From Bacteroidales bacterium UBA5382 (GTDB lineage: Bacteria; Bacteroidota; Bacteroidia; Bacteroidales; Dysgonomonadaceae), in the NCBI GenBank assembly GCA_002409745.1, contig DHOU01000019.1, forward strand, positions 1-18,720: DNA of 18,720 bases, read 5' to 3'. Position numbers and translations under genes: made by a program. Of this stretch, positions 1 through 6,847 are shown piece after piece. The number at the start of each line of letters is the position of its first letter. Positions within the stretch are counted from its first letter, which is position 1. Below the pieces are notes generated by a model that did not search any database, was not told where the DNA came from, and worked only from the letters and a program-made list of their open reading frames with translations.

Positions 1-109
1 ACAACCAATCTTCATTGTTAACCTTAAATCTAATACCATGAAAAACACAGTGCAAATATAGAGGTTTTTCATGGTATTAGATTTAAGGTTAACAATGAAG
101 ATTGGTTGT
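1..109. repeat. 46-bp perfect inverted repeat with a 17-bp loop
   Basis: Bases 1-46 are the exact reverse complement of bases 64-109, separated by a 17-base loop (47-63). The left arm starts at base 1, so it may continue outside the window. The loop read on the minus strand contains TATATTTG (60 to 53), which fits the Bacteroidetes -7 box TAnnTTTG. A stem this long and perfect, with no T-run, is unusual for a terminator. Because it sits at the very edge of the sequence, a fold-back assembly or amplification chimera, or an assembly break at a palindrome, is at least as likely as a real element. Confidence 0.9.
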
Positions 110-137
110 CGTGAGACAACCTTTCCTTTTTTATATA

Positions 138-182
138 CTTCCCATTCTCTAGCCTCTAATTTTCCAACCTCCAACCTCCAGT
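138..182 (-). repeat. Degenerate heptamer repeat after the plsC stop codon
   Basis: Directly after the TAA stop of the acyltransferase gene (minus strand), two bases (AC) and a T precede GGAGGTT twice, then GGAAAAT, TAGAGGC, TAGAGAA and TGGGAAG, which keep the 7-base register but look decayed. The first bases match those after the proS stop (TAAACTGGAG in both). Confidence 0.75.
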
Positions 183-923
183 TTATTTATATTTCTCCCA
201 CAAAGCTTCCTGAATAATTTCTTTAGAACGTTCCACTAATTGCGGTATGTCGGTTTCGGATAATGACTCCGTCGGGATAGGCGGATGAATAACGAGTTCG
301 AGCGTGCCGGGAGTAAACAGCAGGGTATTTCGACTCATTACATCAAAAGGCCCATTCAACGTGAGCGGAACGACAGGTAACTTCATATCATACGCAATCT
401 GAAACGCACCGCGACGAAAGCGCCCCATTTTTCCGGTGTGTGTCCGGGAACCTTCCGGGAAAAGCATAATGGAAACGCCATCGACAATCTTCCGCTGTGC
501 TTGAAAGATCGTTTTTGCACGGGCTCCGGGACTGGAGTTGTCGACAAACACATGTCCGGCCATCTCTGAGGCAAATCCCACAAAAGGAATATTCCTCAGA
601 CTTTTCTTTTGCACCCATTTAATATTTTGATTCAAGTAACCGTACACTAAAAAGATATCGAAAGCGCCCTGATGATTCGCGATAAAAACATACGATTGAT
701 TCGGATCGAGATGTTCCCGCCCACGAACTTTTATCCGGCACAAAGCTAAACGACACGTAATTTTCGACCACCATTTCGGCGGATAATATCCCCAGAACTT
801 ACTCCCGAAAACAGGTGCAAAAATCATGACGGTCAAGGCCGTCATGAACGTACTGATAATAAAAAGAGGAACAAAAACAATCCACTGGTATACAAAACAG
901 AGGCCTTTTTTTAGAAATTTCAT
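183..923 (-). CDS. plsC: Lysophospholipid acyltransferase family protein (1-acyl-sn-glycerol-3-phosphate acyltransferase type)
   Basis: A 246-residue membrane protein of the PlsC/LPLAT family, which transfers an acyl chain to lysophosphatidic acid or a related lysolipid in phospholipid synthesis at the inner membrane. A hydrophobic segment spans about residues 11-40. The catalytic motif HX4D is seen as H84 to D89 (HQGAFD), the glycerol-phosphate-binding motif FPEGSR at 155-160, and the later motif PVVPLTL at 183-189. Length is normal for the family. The ATG at 921-923 is preceded at 946-975 by a good Bacteroidetes promoter. The exact acceptor cannot be told from sequence; other LPLATs acylate ornithine lipids or lysophospholipids. 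It lies downstream of speG on the same strand but appears to have its own promoter. Confidence 0.9.
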   Translation of the reverse strand: MKFLKKGLCFVYQWIVFVPLFIISTFMTALTVMIFAPVFGSKFWGYYPPKWWSKITCRLALCRIKVRGREHLDPNQSYVFIANHQGAFDIFLVYGYLNQNIKWVQKKSLRNIPFVGFASEMAGHVFVDNSSPGARAKTIFQAQRKIVDGVSIMLFPEGSRTHTGKMGRFRRGAFQIAYDMKLPVVPLTLNGPFDVMSRNTLLFTPGTLELVIHPPIPTESLSETDIPQLVERSKEIIQEALWEKYK

Positions 924-945
924 ATTCTTCTATATTGATACGACA

Positions 946-975
946 CAAAAATAAACAATTTATATTCTCATCAAA
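946..975 (-). promoter_or_regulatory. Predicted promoter of the plsC-type gene
   Basis: On the minus strand TTTG (975 to 972), an 18-base spacer and TATTTTTG (953 to 946) match the Bacteroidetes sigma-ABfr-type consensus (TTTG, about 19-21, TAnnTTTG). The -7 box is 23 bases from the ATG. This is a pattern match only. Confidence 0.55.
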
Positions 976-1038
976 AAAAATGAAGCTTTTGTTCTCGTAC
1001 GGCTATCGTCCGTCCAGGAACATCCGCATGGTCATTCC

Positions 1039-1560
1039 TTATAACGAGAGAAATTCGGATCTCAGCAACGCCATAATCAAAGCGTCCCTATATTTTCCAT
1101 TCACATAAAACGCTTCTTTCAACAAACCTTCTTTTTTGAAATGACATTTTTCGTAGATATATACGGCTTTTGCATTATCCGGATCGGCATATAAAAAGAC
1201 TTTATGCATATTCAACACTTTAAACGAATATTCGAGGGCCAATTTCGTGGCTTGTTGAGCATAGCCTTTCCCTTCATATTCCGGTGCGATAATGATCTGA
1301 AATTCACAATTCCGGTGAATGGTATTGATATCGATCAATTCCACCAAGCCTACACGTATTCCGTGCCCGTCTTCTACTATAAAGCGCCGTTCTGCCTGAT
1401 CCAGGATATGGAGATCGTATATTTGAGTTAGCTCATCCAACGAAAAAAAAGGTTCTTCAAACCAATATCTCATAATATTCGCATTGTTGTCCAACAAATG
1501 CACAAACAGCAAATCGCCTCTTTCAAGAGGCCTTATCTTTATTTTTTGAATATCACTCAT
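1039..1560 (-). CDS. speG: Spermidine N-acetyltransferase (SpeG-type GNAT)
   Basis: This GNAT enzyme is predicted to transfer acetyl from acetyl-CoA to spermidine or spermine in the cytoplasm, limiting polyamine toxicity. It resembles Escherichia coli SpeG through most of its length: the N-terminal RPLER...LDNN..MRYWFEEP stretch, QAERRF, the EFQIIIAPEYEGKGYA acetyl-CoA loop (about residues 87-103) and the C-terminal NGKYR segment. Y136 in the VYIYEK segment corresponds to the SpeG catalytic tyrosine. The frame is open to an ATG at 1599, but I prefer the ATG at 1558-1560 (173 residues). It begins just before the conserved region and follows an A-rich leader typical of Bacteroidetes, while the extra 13 residues overlap the arm of a palindromic element. 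The gene sits between kdsB and plsC on the same strand; I saw no clear promoter of its own. Confidence 0.88.
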   Translation of the reverse strand: MSDIQKIKIRPLERGDLLFVHLLDNNANIMRYWFEEPFFSLDELTQIYDLHILDQAERRFIVEDGHGIRVGLVELIDINTIHRNCEFQIIIAPEYEGKGYAQQATKLALEYSFKVLNMHKVFLYADPDNAKAVYIYEKCHFKKEGLLKEAFYVNGKYRDALIMALLRSEFLSL

Positions 1561-1592
1561 ATTCCAATTTTTATTTAACTTTCGAAAGAAGC

Positions 1593-1627
1593 CCGTCATT
1601 CCGCACCCGGCTCGATGCGGAATCCCT
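1593..1627. repeat. Palindromic intergenic element (8-bp stem)
   Basis: ATTCCGCA (1598-1605) and TGCGGAAT (1616-1623) form a perfect 8-bp stem with a 10-base loop. The wider context (GTCATTCCGC...GCGGAATCCC) resembles the dispersed palindromic repeats with a GTCATTCC...GGAATC frame found between genes in many bacteria. There is no T-run, so it does not look like a simple terminator. It lies between kdsB and speG. Confidence 0.65.
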
Positions 1628-1661
1628 GATTAAAAACGATTACCAGCGGCAACCCTCTTTT

Positions 1662-1682
1662 TCCATTGCCAATTGCCAATTG
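1662..1682 (-). repeat. CAATTGG heptamer repeat after the kdsB stop codon
   Basis: Read on the minus strand, the TGA stop of kdsB (1685 to 1683) is followed with no gap by CAATTGG twice and a third, changed copy (CAATGGA). The unit is 7 bases, as in the other post-stop repeats of this window, but the unit sequence differs. Confidence 0.7.
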
Positions 1683-2441
1683 TCAACTTCCCGCCTGCCG
1701 GCGAAGAAAGGCCAGTGCCTTTTCCATATCCTGAGGGGTATCGATCCCGATGGTTTCCCGCGCCGTAATTCCCGCTTTGATAGTGAATCCATTTTCGATC
1801 CAACGCAACTGTTCAAGCGATTCGGCCTTTTCTAAGGGCGACTGCGGCAGTTGCGTAATACGACGCAGCACATCGGCACGATAACCGTACACACCGATAT
1901 GCTTGTAAAAAACATGCCTGTCGAGCCATTCGCTGTGATGTGCGTCACGGACATACGGGATAACGGATCGGCTGAAATAAACGGCTTCCGAACGATTATT
2001 CAACACCACTTTCGGGGATGCAGGATTGAATAAGGCTTCGAACCCGTCTTCTTGACGGAAAGGTTTTACCAGAGTCGCAATTTGTACGTCGGAAGAATCA
2101 AAGCAATCGACGAGTGTGCGTATTTGCTCAGGATGAATAAACGGTTCGTCGCCCTGTATATTTAAAACGACATCGAACGCACCGCCAACACGCTCCAATG
2201 CTTCCCGGCAACGATCCGTCCCGCTTTTATGCGCCGGGGAAGTCAGGACGGCTTTTCCCCCGAAAGCCGATACGGTATCGAGGATGCGGCGGTCATCCGT
2301 CGCAACCCATACCTCTTTCAACACTTTTTCCACTTGTTCATAAACCCGGCGGATCATCGGTTTGCCATCCATATCGGCCAACGGTTTGCCCGGATAACGC
2401 GACGAGGCATAACGCGCCGGAATAATCGCTACTATTTTCAT
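1683..2441 (-). CDS. kdsB: 3-deoxy-manno-octulosonate cytidylyltransferase (CMP-Kdo synthetase)
   Basis: KdsB activates Kdo with CTP to give CMP-Kdo, the donor for the inner core of lipopolysaccharide; it acts in the cytoplasm. The 252-residue length is normal. The nucleotide-binding signature PARYASSRYPGKPL is at residues 8-21, SGTDR at 73-77, QGDEP at 96-100, and the late motifs HIGVYGYR (181-188), LEQLRW (209-214) and IDTPQD (233-238) are all in place. Its ATG overlaps the TGA of the upstream NfeD-type gene as ATGA, so the two are probably translationally coupled and co-transcribed. A heptamer repeat begins at its stop codon. Confidence 0.97.
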   Translation of the reverse strand: MKIVAIIPARYASSRYPGKPLADMDGKPMIRRVYEQVEKVLKEVWVATDDRRILDTVSAFGGKAVLTSPAHKSGTDRCREALERVGGAFDVVLNIQGDEPFIHPEQIRTLVDCFDSSDVQIATLVKPFRQEDGFEALFNPASPKVVLNNRSEAVYFSRSVIPYVRDAHHSEWLDRHVFYKHIGVYGYRADVLRRITQLPQSPLEKAESLEQLRWIENGFTIKAGITARETIGIDTPQDMEKALAFLRRQAGS

Positions 2442-3823
2442 TGTTTCATTACATATAATTGAAAGTTCTCATACCGTATCACCTTCACCGGTTCATCTTG
2501 TTCGATAAATCCCTTCACCGAAACGGCATCATACAACTCACCCTCGATACGTATCCGCCCCGACGGACGCAGGCCCGTGACCGAAACACCGGTTTTGCCC
2601 ACCATCGATGCCGGCTGCATCGAAACCGAAACCGTTCCTTCCTGATCGGCCAGCAACGCCACCTTCCGGAAAAAACCCGGTTTACCGATACGGCTCGACA
2701 AATAAACGATCAACACGGACCCAAGACCCAATCCGGCGAAGACGATCACGAGCGCACGGAAAAGTTGCATCACGGGCAAACCGTCGAAATGAAACCGGAT
2801 ATTCCCGATAAGCGCTAATAATAATCCGGAGACAATAAAAAGAATGCCGACGATTCCGGTCACCCCGAACCCCGGCACCACCAACAACTCGAACACCATC
2901 GCTATCAGGCCCAACACAAAAAGCAAGACTTCCCAATTCTGGGCATATCCCGTCAGATAAAGCGGCGTAAAATAAAGCAAGGCCGCCGCGATGGCCACCG
3001 CCAAAGGAAAGCCGACTCCGGGCGATTGCAACTCAAAGTAAATGCCGCCGATGATGAGCATAATCAGCAGCGACTGTATAATACCATTCATCAAAAAGCC
3101 CTTTATTCTATCGTAAAAGGTCGCGTTATAGGTTTTTAGTTCATAATCGTTGTATCCGAGATATTGCACGGCGACGTGATGGAGAGTAGAAGCTATGCCG
3201 TCGCAATACCCTAATTCCATCGCCTGTGCGGGAGTGAGCGTGAGAATTTGCGTGGAATCGGCATACCCGGGAACCACAATACGTTCATCCACCATCGCTT
3301 CGGCGACTTTCGGATCCCGGATCCATTGTATTATCGTATCCTTTCCCTCGACAAGGGTATCGTGCCCGTGGCTTTCTGCGGTAGCCCGAATGATCGCGCG
3401 CATATACGATTGGTATTTATCGGGCGCCTTAGCCCCGTCGGCGGCATTTACCACCGTTGCAGCCCCGATAGAAGCGCCGGGACGCATGAAAATCCGGTCA
3501 CAGGCAATGGCTATAAGGGCTCCTGCCGATGCCGCGTTGTTATTGATGAATACATAGACCGGCAAAGGCGACTCTAAGATGGCCGTCCGCATGGAATCGG
3601 CTTCAAGAACCGCCCCTCCGTACGTATTCATATCGAGGAGCACACACTCTGCCTGCAACTGCACGGCTTCATGCAATCCGTTGCGCAGGTAAATCCATGT
3701 ATTGCTTCCGATATTCTCTCGTATGTTTATACGGTATATCAAGGGCTTAGCATTCTCTTGCGCCGAGGATACAAACCCTACGAAAAAGAAAATAAAAAGG
3801 ATTGTCGCCCGAATATTTCTCAT
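2438..3823 (-). CDS. NfeD-family membrane-bound serine protease (ClpP-class, 1510-N type)
   Basis: A long-form NfeD protein of 461 residues. A signal peptide (about residues 1-21, ending SSAQ) leads into a ClpP-like protease domain of about 200 residues. S99 in NNNAASAG is the likely nucleophile and K136 in APDKYQSY the likely catalytic lysine, by analogy with the archaeal 1510-N protease (a Ser-Lys dyad). About four membrane helices follow (roughly 240-345, including the GGIYFELQSPG segment), then a C-terminal NfeD OB-fold-like domain (about 390-461) with VGKTGVSVTGLRPSGRI. Such proteins are thought to act in membrane quality control, often with a stomatin partner, but no stomatin gene lies beside it here. 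Instead it is coupled by a 4-base overlap to kdsB. A strong promoter match lies 20 bases upstream. Confidence 0.9.
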   Translation of the reverse strand: MRNIRATILFIFFFVGFVSSAQENAKPLIYRINIRENIGSNTWIYLRNGLHEAVQLQAECVLLDMNTYGGAVLEADSMRTAILESPLPVYVFINNNAASAGALIAIACDRIFMRPGASIGAATVVNAADGAKAPDKYQSYMRAIIRATAESHGHDTLVEGKDTIIQWIRDPKVAEAMVDERIVVPGYADSTQILTLTPAQAMELGYCDGIASTLHHVAVQYLGYNDYELKTYNATFYDRIKGFLMNGIIQSLLIMLIIGGIYFELQSPGVGFPLAVAIAAALLYFTPLYLTGYAQNWEVLLFVLGLIAMVFELLVVPGFGVTGIVGILFIVSGLLLALIGNIRFHFDGLPVMQLFRALVIVFAGLGLGSVLIVYLSSRIGKPGFFRKVALLADQEGTVSVSMQPASMVGKTGVSVTGLRPSGRIRIEGELYDAVSVKGFIEQDEPVKVIRYENFQLYVMKQ

Positions 3824-3843
3824 TCTTTAACATGTTTAAGGAA

Positions 3844-3873
3844 CAAAGATACTATATTTTGAGGTTTATTCAA
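3844..3873 (-). promoter_or_regulatory. Predicted promoter of the NfeD-kdsB operon
   Basis: On the minus strand TTG (3873 to 3871), a 19-base spacer and TATCTTTG (3851 to 3844) fit the Bacteroidetes consensus. The -7 box ends 20 bases before the NfeD ATG, so the leader would be very short. Confidence 0.65.
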
Positions 3874-3895
3874 TCTTTCATCGGAAAATGTGTTG

Positions 3896-3903
3896 TACAT
3901 TTG
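3896..3903 (+). promoter_or_regulatory. Possible -7 box for the HPPK-like gene
   Basis: TACATTTG fits TAnnTTTG and lies 18 bases before the preferred ATG at 3922. I found no good TTTG at the right upstream distance, so this is a half-match. Confidence 0.35.
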
Positions 3904-3921
3904 TATTTTAAATCTCTTATT

Positions 3922-4296
3922 ATGCATGAGATATTATTAAGCATCGGATCGAACATATACGCAAAGGCAAATATTGATAAGGCAAAAAGAATGCTTCATC
4001 ATATTTTTCCTGAAATTAATTTCACCCCCACTATCATTAATATGCCTGGGGAAGGATTGTATCCATATCCCTTCAGAAACGCGTTGGCTATGTTTCAAAG
4101 CGATTTGACATCGAAAGAAATCATAGAGAAAGTAAAGCGTATCGAATCGGCATTGGGCAGGACTCCACAAGATAAAGAAATAGGCAAAGTCGTCATCGAT
4201 ATCGATGTCTTGAAGTACGACGACGAAATACTTCGCCCCTCGGATTACGAACGGAATTATGTCCAGTATCTAATGAATAAGTTCGAATCGGCATAG
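3922..4296 (+). CDS. Short HPPK-like protein (dihydropteridine diphosphokinase family, FolK-like)
   Basis: HPPK transfers pyrophosphate from ATP to 6-hydroxymethyl-dihydropterin in folate synthesis. This protein has the family start (LLSIGSN, residues 5-11), an N53 in the pterin-pocket region (FRNALAM), R80 in LGR, and the metal-binding aspartates D93 and D95 in VIDIDVL. It is only 124 residues, against about 160 for E. coli FolK, and lacks the final part of the fold. By my manual alignment, positions matching E. coli R84, W89 and R92 are P82, I87 and V90, so key ATP/pterin loop residues are missing. The frame is open upstream to 3802, but homology starts at the ATG at 3922, behind a possible -7 box, so I use that start. 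It may be a short active variant or a non-canonical homologue. Confidence 0.65.
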   Translation: MHEILLSIGSNIYAKANIDKAKRMLHHIFPEINFTPTIINMPGEGLYPYPFRNALAMFQSDLTSKEIIEKVKRIESALGRTPQDKEIGKVVIDIDVLKYDDEILRPSDYERNYVQYLMNKFESA

Positions 4297-4423
4297 TCTC
4301 TTTGCGACGGGTGCACGATTCTATAGGGTTTTTGCGACCATCTACATAGGCTAAGGACAGATTCTTCGGAACGGCAACGGATACCCCGCAGTTCTTCTCC
4401 TTTCGGGGGAAGGTAGAAAGGGG
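4297..4423. other. Convergent intergenic region between the HPPK-like gene and relA
   Basis: This 127-base gap lies between two stop codons. Near the relA end, CCTTTCGGGGGAAGG (about 4399-4413) can form a short CCTT/AAGG hairpin, and the surrounding pyrimidine-rich and purine-rich bases resemble a dispersed intergenic element. No convincing terminator with a T-run is seen on either strand. Confidence 0.3.
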
Positions 4424-6625
4424 CTAATTCAACCGGGTAACCGATTTGACACCTTTCACCGACTTGAGCTTCTTCATCAGTTGTTCCAGCATGGAAGTAT
4501 TGGCCAACATCACCGTGATGTTTCCCTGAAACAAGCCGTCGTTGGAATCGATGGAGATGGACCGCAACTGCACACCGTCTTCTTTCGAAATGATCGACAT
4601 TAAGTTGGAAACAATATTTATTTGATCGTTTCCGATAATACGCAAGATAGTGGCATAGTTGGAACTGCCCGTTTTGCCCGACCACCGGGCTTTAATGACA
4701 CGATATCCGAACCGCGAAAACAGATCGTGCGCATTGGGGCAGTTTGTCCGGTGTATCTTTATTCCTTGCGACGAGACAAAACCGAAAATATCATCTCCGA
4801 AAATCGGGTTGCAACACTTGGCTAACTTATAATCGATGCCCGTAAGATGTTCGTCGATCACCAATTCATCTTGTGCTTGCTCAACGACCGACCCGGGCCT
4901 GACAACAAAATTCTCAGCACTTACGTTCGCCGCAAAATCACGCTGTTCGGACTCCTTGTTTTCGAGTTCGAGATAGCGGTCAATCACCCAATTAATATCT
5001 AACTTGTCCACGGCAATGTCCGCATAAAAATCGGTCACCGTTTTATATTTCAGCTTTTTAATAAGCTGCATCAATATGGAGTCATCCATATCGATCTTCC
5101 GGTTTTTCATCCGGCGGGAAAACGTTTCTTTGGCAATATCGACCTGTTTGGCGGCTTCCTCTTTCAGAAGCTGACGGATTTTGGTACGGGCTTTTGAAGT
5201 CACCACAAAACTAAGCCAATCCTGATTGGGGGACTGATGCGACGAAGTATTTATCGCCACCTGATCGCCGCTTTTCAACACATATTTTATCGGTACGTTC
5301 TTCCCGTTCACCCTTCCCGACACGCACGAAGCGCCCAGTTTAGAGTGAATAGCAAATGCAAAATCGAGTACGGTAGCGCCCTTGGGCAATTTGAAAAGAT
5401 CTCCTTTCGGAGTAAAGACAAAAATCTCTTCGTCGTATAAATCCAGTTTAAAGTCCCCCAACTTTTCCTGAATATCGGCATCCTTATTTTCGAGAGACTC
5501 CCGTAGCGAACTTAGCCATTCATCAAGCGTCGATTCACCTTTTATTCCCTTATACTTCCAGTGTGCCGCCAGACCTCTCTCGGCGATTTCATCCATGCGG
5601 CGGGTCCGTATCTGCACCTCCACCCAGCGCGAGCCGGGGCCCATCACGGTAATGTGCAACGATTCGTAACCGTTGCTTTTGGGAATAGCCAACCAATCTT
5701 TCAACCGTTTCGGATTGGGTTGATACATATCGGTAATGATGGAATAGACCTGCCAACATTGGGCTTTTTCCTCGTCGAGCGGCGCATCGAGGATGACTCG
5801 AATGGCGAACAAATCATAAATATCCTCGAATGGGATTTTCTGCTTTTTCAGTTTGTTGTTAATCGAGTAAATCGATTTGGTCCGTCCTTTGATATCATAC
5901 TTTAAGTCCGTTTTGTCCAGCCGTTCTTTCACGGGATGGATAAACTCCTCGATATATTTTTCGCGCTCGCGTTTCGTTTCGTTCAGTTTCGTGGCGATGT
6001 AATCGTACATATCACGGTCGGTATATTTCAACGACAAATCCTCCAATTCCGATTTTATCGAATACAAACCCAGACGATGAGCCAACGGAGCATACAGATA
6101 GGCCGACATGACGGACAGTTCCAAGCGTTCCGCTTGCTGGCCGTTACGCGCCTCGCGCATCAGCGCCAGATGACGGGCAATCATAATAAAAACCACACGA
6201 ATATCTTCCGCCATAGACAACAGCAGGCGGATATAATTCTCCGATTCCACCGCCGTTTTTTTATCGCTGAATTCATTCACCTTAAGCAATCCGCGCAGGA
6301 TACCTTCGACTTCGTTTCCAAAAAACTTCTTCGTCTCACGTAAAGAATAAACCTCTTTTTGAATCGGTTGGAAAAGTAAAACCGCACAAATAGTATGCTG
6401 CTTCAATCCAATTTCATCAATGGTAATAGCCGCCGTTTTCATACGGTGTATCAAGTCGCGTAAAGCCGCCTTGTCAAAGACGCCCTCCTGCGTGCGCAAC
6501 GAATCGGAGACAATACTCTTTAACAGGCAAGTCTTTTCCAAAGTCCACTCGCGCCGTAAAAAGCCATATAGCTTACGGTAAAGCTGAATAAAATCCTTCC
6601 GTTCGATCAGTAGAGGTTCTTCCAT
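4424..6625 (-). CDS. relA: RelA/SpoT-family (p)ppGpp synthetase with a degenerate hydrolase domain
   Basis: A long RSH protein (733 residues from the preferred ATG) that makes (p)ppGpp from GTP/GDP and ATP in the stringent response. The N-terminal region (to about 190) has the HD-domain fold pattern but lost its metal site: the expected LLHDxxED motif reads LLFQP (83-87) and the later ADRLxNMR reads ARHLALMR. The synthetase domain (about 237-357) is intact: GRTKSIYS, DLFAIRVI, RLKD (307-310), SNGYESLH and EVQIRT. TGS (about 399-461), a zinc-finger-like CC...HRTNC segment (about 596-632) and a C-terminal ACT domain (about 655-733) follow. The frame extends to a GTG at 6652, but that codon overlaps a -7 box, so the ATG at 6623-6625 is preferred. 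It is probably synthetase-only. Confidence 0.93.
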   Translation of the reverse strand: MEEPLLIERKDFIQLYRKLYGFLRREWTLEKTCLLKSIVSDSLRTQEGVFDKAALRDLIHRMKTAAITIDEIGLKQHTICAVLLFQPIQKEVYSLRETKKFFGNEVEGILRGLLKVNEFSDKKTAVESENYIRLLLSMAEDIRVVFIMIARHLALMREARNGQQAERLELSVMSAYLYAPLAHRLGLYSIKSELEDLSLKYTDRDMYDYIATKLNETKREREKYIEEFIHPVKERLDKTDLKYDIKGRTKSIYSINNKLKKQKIPFEDIYDLFAIRVILDAPLDEEKAQCWQVYSIITDMYQPNPKRLKDWLAIPKSNGYESLHITVMGPGSRWVEVQIRTRRMDEIAERGLAAHWKYKGIKGESTLDEWLSSLRESLENKDADIQEKLGDFKLDLYDEEIFVFTPKGDLFKLPKGATVLDFAFAIHSKLGASCVSGRVNGKNVPIKYVLKSGDQVAINTSSHQSPNQDWLSFVVTSKARTKIRQLLKEEAAKQVDIAKETFSRRMKNRKIDMDDSILMQLIKKLKYKTVTDFYADIAVDKLDINWVIDRYLELENKESEQRDFAANVSAENFVVRPGSVVEQAQDELVIDEHLTGIDYKLAKCCNPIFGDDIFGFVSSQGIKIHRTNCPNAHDLFSRFGYRVIKARWSGKTGSSNYATILRIIGNDQINIVSNLMSIISKEDGVQLRSISIDSNDGLFQGNITVMLANTSMLEQLMKKLKSVKGVKSVTRLN

Positions 6626-6651
6626 TGCTTCTTGTTTTTGATTGCAATGCA

Positions 6652-6659
6652 CAAATTTA
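6652..6659 (-). promoter_or_regulatory. Predicted -7 box of relA
   Basis: TAAATTTG on the minus strand (6659 to 6652) fits TAnnTTTG and lies 26 bases before the ATG at 6625. A TTTG lies upstream (6676 to 6673), but the spacer of 13 is too short. The box overlaps the upstream GTG codon and argues against that start. Confidence 0.45.
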
Positions 6660-6727
6660 CTATTTTTTGTTCCAAACGATCACTTTTTGATGCGGAATAT
6701 TGTAAAAAATGATGCGGCTCGGTTTGC

Positions 6728-6758
6728 TTTGCCTTTTGGCTTTATTTATGTATTTTTG
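6728..6758 (+). promoter_or_regulatory. Predicted promoter of the beta-mannosidase gene
   Basis: TTTG (6728-6731), a 19-base spacer and TATTTTTG (6751-6758) match the Bacteroidetes consensus exactly. Transcription would start near 6765 and leave a leader of about 80 bases before the ATG at 6848. It is back to back with the relA promoter. Confidence 0.65.
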
Positions 6759-6847
6759 CTGTGGATTATAGCGAACATGAAGAAAAAGGCGGACATTGGA
6801 AGGAAAGAAATAGGAAACACATACAATTAAATAATGCAACAGAGAAT

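Noticed and set aside
1..109. Invertible promoter flanked by inverted repeats
   Set aside because: The 17-base loop is too short for a normal site-specific inversion, and no recombinase gene is in the window.
984..1025. Terminator of speG
   Set aside because: On the minus strand there is only a 4-bp ACGG/CCGT stem with imperfect flanks; the eight T lie too far away for confidence.
4257..4685. Minus-strand 142-codon frame overlapping the end of relA and the end of the HPPK-like gene
   Set aside because: It shares bases with two real genes, has no recognisable motif and ends inside a coding region; taken as a shadow.
6626..6652. GTG start of relA at 6652
   Set aside because: The GTG overlaps the TAAATTTG -7 box, so it would lie before the transcription start; the ATG at 6625 is preferred.
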